A DNA stretch of 64,000 bases, from positions 62,001 to 126,000 of the forward strand of contig NZ_VUNB01000005.1 of assembly GCF_009695865.1 (NCBI RefSeq). The letters run 5' to 3'. Made by a program: the position numbers and the translations under genes. This DNA comes from Allobaileyella intestinalis. Its GTDB lineage: Bacteria; Bacillota; Clostridia; Peptostreptococcales; Anaerovoracaceae. A model generated the notes under the pieces. It was not told where the DNA came from. It ran no database searches and was given only the letters and a program-made list of their open reading frames with translations. This document shows positions 57,869 to 64,000 of the stretch, one piece after another. Within the stretch, counting starts at the first letter, position 1. Every line of letters starts with the position of its first letter.

Positions 57869-57934
57869 ATTGGGCAGATTTCTTTAAGCAATACAGTTTT
57901 GTATTCTGGATTCTGAATCCTGAATTTATCTTCT

Positions 57935-59032
57935 CTACTTGATTATCCCCCCGCCGATTACCACATCACCATCATAGGCAACTGCGGACTGACCTGGAGT
58001 GATGGCTCTCTGGGGTTCATCAAAGTGAATATGTACACAGTTGTTTTCCATTGGAGTGATAGTTGCAGGAGATTCATGATGCTTGTATCTGATTCTCACG
58101 TCGGCTTTCATGGAAGAACCGGGAGCTTCACAGGCAATCCAGTTGAAATCCTTTACTTCGAAATCAGTGGACATCAAGTCTTTGTTATAACCAAGTATCA
58201 CCTTATTGTTTTCAACATCAATGCCAGTTACGTACATCGGCTGTTTGAGAGCCAGTCCCAGGCCTTTACGCTGGCCTATAGTGTAGTGGATAATCCCCTT
58301 ATGGGTACCAAGAACATTTCCCTCCTGATCTACGAAATCTCCGGAAGGATAGCTCTTTCCAGTATGTCTGCAGATGAAACCGGCATAGTCTCCATTAGGA
58401 ACAAAACAGATATCCTGACTGTCGTGTTTTTTTGCGTTTATGAAGCCCTGCTCCATGGCAATTTCTCTGGTATGCTCCTTTGTCATATCTCCAAGGGGAA
58501 ACAAGGTGCGGGAAAGTTCTTCCTGGGTAAGAGAATAGAGCACATAACTCTGGTCTTTTGTAAGATCCCTGGCCTTCTTAAGCAGATATCTTCCGGAACC
58601 CTGGTCGTATTCGATCTTCCCGTAGTGACCGGTTACGATATAGTCTTCGTACAGCATCTGGGCTCTGACCCAGAGGGCCCGGAATTTCATGTATCTGTTG
58701 CAGTCTATGCAGGGGTTAGGAGTTGACCCTGTTTCATAGGCGTGTACGAAAGGGTCAATAACAGTTTTCTCAAATTCGTCTTTGAAGTTGAAGACATGAT
58801 ACTGAATGCCAAGCTTAAAGGCCACGCTTCTTGCGTCTTCTACATCTTCCAGACTGCAGCAGGTGTGGCTGTTACATGCAATCATTTCATTGTCGTATAA
58901 ATTCATGGTCACGCCTCTTGTGTCGTATCCGGCCTTAACAGTCAGATATGCTGCAACTGAGCTGTCTACACCTCCGCTCATGGCAACAAGGGCCCGCTTT
59001 CCATTTTTCTGTATATCATTTAAATTATCCAT
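57935..59032 (-). CDS. mnmA: tRNA 2-thiouridine synthesising enzyme MnmA
   Basis: The 365-residue ATP-dependent thiolase makes 2-thiouridine at tRNA wobble position 34. It has the PP-loop AMSGGVDSSVAAYL, the first catalytic cysteine in NPCIDCNR, KDQSYVLYSL, the second cysteine in HDSQDICFVPNGDY, IIHYTIGQRKGLG, and a C-terminal beta-barrel ending GQSAVAYDGDVVIGGG. CNSHTCCS in the N-terminal part is a cluster-like cysteine set found in some clostridial versions. ATG at 59032 is the likely start. A GTG three codons earlier sits nearly on the ribosome site. It is divergent from the aldehyde dehydrogenase gene. Confidence 0.94.
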   Translation of the reverse strand: MDNLNDIQKNGKRALVAMSGGVDSSVAAYLTVKAGYDTRGVTMNLYDNEMIACNSHTCCSLEDVEDARSVAFKLGIQYHVFNFKDEFEKTVIDPFVHAYETGSTPNPCIDCNRYMKFRALWVRAQMLYEDYIVTGHYGKIEYDQGSGRYLLKKARDLTKDQSYVLYSLTQEELSRTLFPLGDMTKEHTREIAMEQGFINAKKHDSQDICFVPNGDYAGFICRHTGKSYPSGDFVDQEGNVLGTHKGIIHYTIGQRKGLGLALKQPMYVTGIDVENNKVILGYNKDLMSTDFEVKDFNWIACEAPGSSMKADVRIRYKHHESPATITPMENNCVHIHFDEPQRAITPGQSAVAYDGDVVIGGGIIK

Positions 59033-59158
59033 TGTTTTCACATCCTCTCTGAGTGTCCCATTCTATCACAAATTGAATCTTTCTGTGATATACTGAAACC
59101 ATATTTTACAGTTTGCATGAGACTTACAGAAGGTTTCATAATGCCGGGAGGCGTAACA

Positions 59159-60538
59159 ATGGAAAAATCGGAAATTATCAGAATAAGAAACACTCAGAAA
59201 GAGTTTTTCAATACAAAGAGAACTCTTAAAGTGAGATACAGAATATCGGCACTCCGGACACTTAAGCTGTCTATCGAAAGGCATAACGACGAAATATGCC
59301 GGGCTCTTCATGAGGATCTGGGAAAGAGCAGCACCGAGAGCTATATGTGCGAGATTGGAATGGTTCTCCACGAGATAAATTACATGATCAGGAAGACACC
59401 TGCCTTTGCTGCGCCAAAACCAGTTCATACACCTTTAGTTCAGTTTGCGGCATCCAGCTACATTAAAGCATCTCCACTGGGAACTGTTCTGATAATGAGC
59501 CCGTGGAATTATCCGTTCCTGCTGACAATGGGACCGCTGGTGGATGCAATTGCCGCCGGCAACACAGCAATGGTCAAACCAAGTGCATATTCGCCGGCTA
59601 CCAGCGGTATTATTAAGGAAATTCTCGAAGAATGTTTTCCTGAAAGGTATGTTGCTGTGGTAACAGGAGGAAGAGCAGAGAATCAGTATCTTCTTGACCA
59701 GCAGTTTGATCACATCTTTTTCACAGGAAGCAAGACCGTAGGAAAACTAGTGATGACAAAGGCTGCTGAACATCTTACGCCTTTCATTCTTGAACTGGGA
59801 GGAAAGAGCCCTTGCATCGTAGACAAGACAGCAAACATCAAGCTGGCGGCCAGAAGAATTGTATTCGGAAAGCTTCTGAACTGCGGCCAGACCTGTGTTG
59901 CCCCTGACTACATCTACTGCCATGAAAGCGTAAGGGATCAGCTGGCTGATGCCATTGTTGATGAGATAATCAGGCAGTATACCTCCGATGCCATTTCCAA
60001 TCCTGATTACGGAAAGATTATTAACGAGAAACATTACAACAGGATTATGGGACTGATCTCCGAAGAGAAGACAATTTTTGGCGGCGAAGGAGATAAAGAC
60101 AAGCTGAAGATCAATCCTACTGTTATGACTAAGGTTACATGGGATGATCCGGTAATGCAGGAGGAAATATTCGGACCCCTTATTCCTGTACTTACGTTTA
60201 CAGATGTGGATGAGGCCATTGAAACCATTAATAGTCACCCACACCCACTGGCTCTATATGTTTTCACAGAGAGAAAAAAGACGGCAAGGAGATTTCTTAA
60301 CGAATGCCAGTTCGGAGGAGGCTGCGTAAACGATACTATAATCCATCTGGCCAGCACCAGTCTTCCTTTCGGAGGAGTAGGGGAAAGCGGCATGGGATCC
60401 TACCACGGTTATAACGGGTTCAAGGCCTTTTCACACTTCAAGGGGATAGTAGACAAGAAGACCTGGATGGATATGCCCATTAGATATCAGCCTTACAGCA
60501 AAGGTGCGGAAATTCTGCTGAAGATTTTCATGAGATAG
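59159..60538 (+). CDS. Aldehyde dehydrogenase (class 3 / fatty aldehyde type)
   Basis: The 459-residue NAD(P)-dependent enzyme has SPWNYPFLLTMGPLVDAIAA, FTGSKTVGKLVM, LELGGKSPC with the general base E212, NCGQTCVAPDYI with the catalytic C246, EEIFGPLIPV, and the C-terminal GVGESGMGSYHGYNGF and FSHFKG. The short length and FSHFKG ending are typical of class 3 enzymes acting on medium- or long-chain aldehydes. GGGAGG eight bases before the ATG at 59159 sets the start. It may be cotranscribed with trmO 79 bp downstream. Confidence 0.92.
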   Translation: MEKSEIIRIRNTQKEFFNTKRTLKVRYRISALRTLKLSIERHNDEICRALHEDLGKSSTESYMCEIGMVLHEINYMIRKTPAFAAPKPVHTPLVQFAASSYIKASPLGTVLIMSPWNYPFLLTMGPLVDAIAAGNTAMVKPSAYSPATSGIIKEILEECFPERYVAVVTGGRAENQYLLDQQFDHIFFTGSKTVGKLVMTKAAEHLTPFILELGGKSPCIVDKTANIKLAARRIVFGKLLNCGQTCVAPDYIYCHESVRDQLADAIVDEIIRQYTSDAISNPDYGKIINEKHYNRIMGLISEEKTIFGGEGDKDKLKINPTVMTKVTWDDPVMQEEIFGPLIPVLTFTDVDEAIETINSHPHPLALYVFTERKKTARRFLNECQFGGGCVNDTIIHLASTSLPFGGVGESGMGSYHGYNGFKAFSHFKGIVDKKTWMDMPIRYQPYSKGAEILLKIFMR

Positions 60539-60617
60539 ACGGCTGAAAGAAAAAGCTGAAGAGAAGTAACACACAACCGGTATTCGGGAAACTGGGGGAA
60601 AGGAACTGATTTTTTCC

Positions 60618-61376
60618 ATGAAAGACGCTTCGGAAAAGGATATTATTGCCGGCGGAAAAGGTGAATGTTCTGAAGATGACAGAATTGAAATCTCACCGGT
60701 GGCGCGGATACATACGGACTTTGGAGAAAAGTACGGGATTCCCAGGCAGGCCGGGGTGGTTCCGGACCTTCGGGGAGAAATCGTTTTCACGCCGGAGTTC
60801 AGGGATGAGAACTGCCTCAGAGACATGGAAGGATTTGACTACTTGTGGCTGATCTGGGGTTTTTCAGGAAACAGGGACAGGGGCTGGTCTCCGACAGTGA
60901 GACCTCCAAGACTTGGAGGAAACAAGCGGGTTGGAGTTTTTGCATCACGGTCGCCGGTCAGGCCTAACTACCTGGGACTGTCCTGCGTAAGGCTCATTGA
61001 CATAAGGAAAGACACTGAAAATGGCACGACCCTTATTGTGGGCGGAGGAGATCTCATGGATGGAACGCCTATTTACGATATTAAACCATATGTGCCATAT
61101 TCAGATTCAAAACCTGATGCCAGAGGTGGATTTACTGAAGATCAGTGGCCGGTTCTTGAGGTGGTTATTCCCCGGGAGCTGGAAATGAAGATTCCACCGG
61201 ACAAGAGGAAGGCATTGCGGGGAGTTTTGTCCCAGGATCCAAGGCCGGGATACAAGAGAAATGACACAGGAGTACATGGAATGGTCTTCGGGGAAAATAA
61301 TATTCGTTTTGCAGTAGAAAACGGAGTCCTTAGGGTTACGGCTGTGGAAGAAGCTGAGAAAGTGGGGCGAAAATAA
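60618..61376 (+). CDS. trmO: tRNA (adenine-N6)-methyltransferase TrmO
   Basis: The 252-residue protein has the TsaA/TrmO fold: ISPVARIHTDFGEKYGIPRQ, LRGEIVFTPEF, DMEGFDYLWLIWGFSGN, RPPRLGGNKRVGVFASRSP, RPNYLGLSCVRL, DLMDGTPIYDIKPYVPYSD, and a C-terminal DPRPGYKRN. TrmO adds the N6-methyl group to t6A37 of tRNAs using S-adenosylmethionine. About 25 extra acidic residues precede the domain. The ribosome site is rather far from the ATG at 60618. The stop overlaps the next start by one base (TAATG), so the aminotransferase is coupled to it. Confidence 0.92.
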   Translation: MKDASEKDIIAGGKGECSEDDRIEISPVARIHTDFGEKYGIPRQAGVVPDLRGEIVFTPEFRDENCLRDMEGFDYLWLIWGFSGNRDRGWSPTVRPPRLGGNKRVGVFASRSPVRPNYLGLSCVRLIDIRKDTENGTTLIVGGGDLMDGTPIYDIKPYVPYSDSKPDARGGFTEDQWPVLEVVIPRELEMKIPPDKRKALRGVLSQDPRPGYKRNDTGVHGMVFGENNIRFAVENGVLRVTAVEEAEKVGRK

Positions 61377-62473
61377 TGAAAAACAGAGTAAGAGATGAGC
61401 TCCTGGGAGAACACAAAAGCTACGCTGAGAATACGCCTGCAGCTACAGAAGACACCCTGGACTGCAGCCTTGGTATTAATCCCTACGGCTTTCCTGATGT
61501 TGTGGAAGATGTAATCAGAAATTTTGATGTAAAAAGGTTATATCAATATCCCCACAGTACCGAGGCAAGAGAGGCAGTTGTGAAATACTGGGAGGATTAT
61601 GCTTTCATCGAGCCGGAGAATGTGGTCCTGACCGATGGCAGTGTCACTGCCCTTTTTCTCCTGGTAAACGTCCTTTCCAGACCAGAGGCCGAGATGGTGT
61701 GCTTTATGCCTACCTTCACTGACATGGTGGAGTACGCCAGAACCATGGGCATGAAGGTTCACGGTGTGAATTCTCTCGAAGAAGAGAATTACCGGGAAAA
61801 TGTGGATCGGCTAATGGATGCAATAACAGAAAACACTTCTCTCGTCTATATTGATAATCCAAACAACCCAACAGGCCAGAGCCTGTCTCTCCAGGAGATG
61901 AGGAAGGTTCTTGAGAAGTGCGAAAAGCTTGGGGTATACTGCCTCATCGACGAGGCCTACGCCGACTTTCTCCCCAGAGAAGAATCGGCGGTAACTCTGG
62001 GGCCGGATTACCACTGCATGATAAGTGTAAGAACTTTTTCGAAAGGATTTGGACTGGCCGGTGCCAGGGCAGGATATATTATAACTAACAAGGAACTTGT
62101 AAGTTATATAGCAAGGGTCAGCAATCCTTACATGATGAACGAGATCTCCCGGGCCCTTACCGCAGCAGTCCTCAAATACAAGACACAGCCTGAAGAACAC
62201 GGAATGGATTTTTCCATAATAAAAGGGGCTCTGAGAGATGCCTGCGGGCAGAGAATAATAATGGCGGAAACTGACGACAGAGTGCCGATCTGCCTGCTGA
62301 GGCATGCAGATGAAAACGTGGATCTCCAGCAGCTTCTGCTGGACCGTGGAATCATCACCTGCAGCGGGGCGGAATTCGAACCTCTGGAAAAGAACTGTGT
62401 AAGGCTGAGAGTTCCGGCCATCAGCGATGCAGGTATTCTGATAGAAGCCTTCAAGAAACTGGGCCGCAAGTAG
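61376..62473 (+). CDS. PLP-dependent aminotransferase (HisC/CobD-like, class I/II)
   Basis: The 365-residue fold-type I enzyme begins LDCSLGINPYGFPDVVEDV and has QYPHSTEAREAVVKYW, TDGSVTALFLLVNVL, DNPNNPTGQ, YCLIDEAYADFLP and TFSKGFGLAGARAGY, with K223 as Schiff-base lysine. It resembles histidinol-phosphate aminotransferase and the cobalamin enzyme CobD, and the substrate cannot be fixed from sequence alone. No other his or cob genes lie nearby. It is coupled to trmO by a one-base overlap, an unexpected partner for either pathway. A terminator follows. Confidence 0.85.
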   Translation: MKNRVRDELLGEHKSYAENTPAATEDTLDCSLGINPYGFPDVVEDVIRNFDVKRLYQYPHSTEAREAVVKYWEDYAFIEPENVVLTDGSVTALFLLVNVLSRPEAEMVCFMPTFTDMVEYARTMGMKVHGVNSLEEENYRENVDRLMDAITENTSLVYIDNPNNPTGQSLSLQEMRKVLEKCEKLGVYCLIDEAYADFLPREESAVTLGPDYHCMISVRTFSKGFGLAGARAGYIITNKELVSYIARVSNPYMMNEISRALTAAVLKYKTQPEEHGMDFSIIKGALRDACGQRIIMAETDDRVPICLLRHADENVDLQQLLLDRGIITCSGAEFEPLEKNCVRLRVPAISDAGILIEAFKKLGRK

Positions 62474-62500
62474 AAATGCAGAATCCTTATAGATAAACAA

Positions 62501-62553
62501 AAAGTGTATCCGCCAGTTCAGCTGATCACAGTTGTTTCTGACGGATATACTTT
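62501..62553. terminator. Bidirectional terminator between convergent genes
   Basis: AAAGTGTATCCG at 62501-62512 pairs with CGGATATACTTT at 62542-62553 (one wobble). CAG/CTG inside extends it after a mismatch. It is flanked by A-rich and T-rich sequence and lies between the aminotransferase and GtrA-like genes. Confidence 0.8.
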
Positions 62554-62569
62554 ATTAATTTGCTTTATT

Positions 62570-63088
62570 CTACTTTTCCCGGGACTTTTCTTCTGCAGAT
62601 TTTTTCTTCAGGGCTCGCTGGCCTCTGGCGTTGGTGTTCATGCTGTTTCTGTATACAACAAAACGGTCGTACAGGTACTCAGAAACCAGGTTGCACCCCA
62701 TGGTAACGAAGAGTACTGCATAGTCGTTCCAGTGGGCTGATTCTGAAAGATAATTTCCCCCAATTGTGGACAGTGGAGTGAACACACAGTAGAAAAGAAA
62801 TACAAGGAACATGGCCTTTGGAACGTTATTTGAGGACTTAAATGTGAATTCCCTGTTCAAAGTAAAGTTCCAGAGTACTGAAAGAACCAGTGCCACCAGA
62901 TAGCAGGGCCAGTATTTGAACGGGGTGAGAAGCTTCATCAGTGTAAATGAAACTGTCTCTATTATTCCGGCAGAAGCGGAAAAAAGGGCAAACTTTACTA
63001 CCTGGCTTCTCGTTTCTTTTGCGTCAGGAACGTAAGGCTTTTCTTCCGGAGAGTGGTAAGTGGTGTTGCTGTCTGTGTTTTTACTCAT
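62570..63088 (-). CDS. GtrA-like membrane protein
   Basis: The 172-residue protein has an N-terminal polar tail of about 25 residues and four membrane helices (FALFSASAGIIETVSFTLM, CYLVALVLSVLWNF, AMFLVFLFYCVFTPLS, AVLFVTMGCNLVSEYL). WNFTLNREFTF between helices 2 and 3 is the GtrA/PF04138 signature, and EYLYDRFVVY near the end is also typical. GtrA-type proteins are thought to move undecaprenyl-linked sugars or assist wall-sugar glycosylation. A basic C-terminal tail (ALKKKSAEEKSREK) follows. ATG at 63088 has GGAG eight bases upstream. Confidence 0.85.
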   Translation of the reverse strand: MSKNTDSNTTYHSPEEKPYVPDAKETRSQVVKFALFSASAGIIETVSFTLMKLLTPFKYWPCYLVALVLSVLWNFTLNREFTFKSSNNVPKAMFLVFLFYCVFTPLSTIGGNYLSESAHWNDYAVLFVTMGCNLVSEYLYDRFVVYRNSMNTNARGQRALKKKSAEEKSREK

Positions 63089-63261
63089 ATCAGTCACTCC
63101 ATGTCAGTCACAAGTATCTCAATAAAAACAATTTTTCCTTATGAAAAAATTATGACACTGTGAGGGCGTTATTTCAAGGGATGGAACAAAAGACGCAAAA
63201 CGGGAAATCAAATAAGAAGAGGAAAATCAGGACTGATTTGGTTAATTATTCCCGGTAAAAA

Positions 63262-63290
63262 TTGATGTAAAAATGTTATTGGATTATAAT
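63262..63290 (+). promoter_or_regulatory. Promoter of the feoAB gene
   Basis: TTGATG at 63262-63267, 17 bases, TATAAT at 63285-63290. No convincing Fur-type GATAAT repeat array is seen over it. The leader to the ATG is about 97 bases. Confidence 0.7.
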
Positions 63291-63394
63291 TAGAAGTCAC
63301 TAACTAAAGATTAATAAGAAATATGACGTTCTTTAAGTAGAAAGGAATAACTGCAATCTCAATATGGCGGTTGCAGAATTCAGGAGAGATAATA

Positions 63395-64000
63395 ATGATC
63401 ACATTGAGGGACCTGAAGATTGGAGAAAAAGGAAGGATAACTAAGGTAGGGGGAGAGGGAGCTCTCCGCCAGCACTTCCTGGATATGGGCCTGATACCGG
63501 GGGCATCTGTGCAGGTGGAAAAATTTGCACCTATGGGAGACCCTGTTCAGGTAAACATTCATGGATACAGTCTTACCCTGAGACTGGATGATGCAGGAAG
63601 GATAGGTATTGAACCTCTGGGTGATGAAGAAATTCTTTCCCAGGAAACAGGAAAAGGAAGAAGAAGAGATATAGACGATACTGACCATCCTGGACTGGGA
63701 GAGGGAGGTAAGTATCACGTGAAGGAAGGGGAGAATCCTCTGCCTGATGATATGACTCTTACATTTGCCCTGGCTGGAAACCAGAACTGCGGAAAGACCA
63801 CTCTCTTCAACCAGCTCACAGGTTCAAACCAGCACGTAGGCAATTTCCCAGGAGTAACAGTGAGCAGGAAAAGCGGCCCTATCAGGAACCATGACAAAAC
63901 AGATGTAACGGACCTTCCGGGAATCTATTCCATGTCTCCATACAGCAGAGAAGAAATTGTTACCCGGGATTACATCATCAACCAGAAGCCAACGGGAATC
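63395..64000 (+). CDS. feoB: FeoA-FeoB fusion, ferrous iron transporter (partial, cut by window end)
   Basis: A frame opens at ATG 63395 behind AGGAGAG and runs for 202 codons without a stop to the window end. Residues 1-75 are a FeoA domain: MITLRDLKIGEKGRITKVGG, HFLDMGLIPGASVQVE, GDPVQVNIHGYSLTLRLDDA. A charged linker of about 40 residues follows, then the FeoB G-domain: FALAGNQNCGKTTLFNQLTG (P-loop about 128-136), NFPGVTVSRK (G2) and VTDLPGIYSM (G3). FeoB imports Fe2+ and FeoA supports it. Here both are one chain, a form seen in some anaerobes. The membrane part lies beyond the window. Confidence 0.92.
   Translation, partial: MITLRDLKIGEKGRITKVGGEGALRQHFLDMGLIPGASVQVEKFAPMGDPVQVNIHGYSLTLRLDDAGRIGIEPLGDEEILSQETGKGRRRDIDDTDHPGLGEGGKYHVKEGENPLPDDMTLTFALAGNQNCGKTTLFNQLTGSNQHVGNFPGVTVSRKSGPIRNHDKTDVTDLPGIYSMSPYSREEIVTRDYIINQKPTGI

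Overview
The window reads as chromosomal DNA of a low-to-mid GC anaerobic Firmicute of the class Clostridia, plausibly an Eubacteriales or Anaerovoracaceae-type gut or oral anaerobe. That placement is inferred from gene content: strong AGGAGG-type ribosome sites, a NiaR-controlled nadA/nadBC locus, a one-chain FeoA-FeoB, a DUF1002 exported protein, a C_GCAxxG_C_C redox protein, PepX, and paired OmpR/histidine kinase systems. I see no rRNA, tRNA, phage, insertion sequence or CRISPR array. Most of the sequence is ordinary housekeeping and transport genes. The unusual parts are three arrays of a 53-bp tandem repeat and several well-defined regulatory leaders.

Layout. 1-0.7 kb: tail of a membrane protein and an HD hydrolase. 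0.8-3.2 kb: a PD-(D/E)XK-like nuclease, repeat array 1, then a promoter with a perfect palindrome and a 13-copy GC-rich repeat leading into a nitroreductase. 4.2-7.1 kb: a ketopantoate-reductase-family gene, then a reverse-strand operon (Rrf2 regulator, CmpB-like membrane protein, HD protein). 7.2-10.1 kb: sulfur assimilation, with divergent overlapping promoters, a cysteine-codon leader peptide with an attenuator, O-acetylhomoserine sulfhydrylase and cysteine synthase. 10.2-15 kb: DUF1002 protein, then a reverse operon ppx-ppk1-redox protein. 15-19.2 kb: Xaa-Pro dipeptidyl-peptidase, repeat array 2 and a separate 30-bp repeat. 19.2-23.6 kb: UgtP-like glycosyltransferase, polysaccharide deacetylase, and a two-component pair whose response regulator is split by an in-frame amber codon. 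23.7-26.7 kb: a yybP-ykoY (manganese) riboswitch in front of a P2-type cation ATPase. 26.8-27.5 kb: repeat array 3. 27.5-30.1 kb: a second two-component system.

30.1-34.3 kb: NAD synthesis, with nadA divergent from nadB-nadC-niaR and a shared double operator over both -35 boxes. 34.4-36.9 kb: slipin plus ribbon-helix-helix protein, and class II aldolase (fba). 37-40.5 kb: a 34-residue membrane peptide, YitT-family protein, acyl-CoA synthetase and ndk. 40.6-43.1 kb: a polar amino-acid ABC importer. 43-47.3 kb: threonine aldolase-like enzyme, alpha/beta hydrolase, uracil permease and a small membrane protein. 47.4-57.8 kb: a sugar-acid catabolic cluster (beta-hydroxyacid dehydrogenase, two DUF1537 kinases, PdxA2, GntP permease, class II aldolase, HD protein), then an APC permease and a GntR regulator with an RCK_C-like domain. 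57.9-64 kb: mnmA, aldehyde dehydrogenase, trmO, an aminotransferase, a GtrA-like protein and the start of a feoAB fusion.

The 53-bp repeat is the best candidate for something undescribed. GGCGTCC and GGACGCC alternate at fixed start-to-start distances of 30 and 23 bp over about 70 units in total. Spacing is almost free of indels although the intervening sequence varies. Array 2 is inverted relative to arrays 1 and 3. The arrays lie only in intergenic DNA and resemble a BIME/REP-like architecture, but I know no described family that matches.
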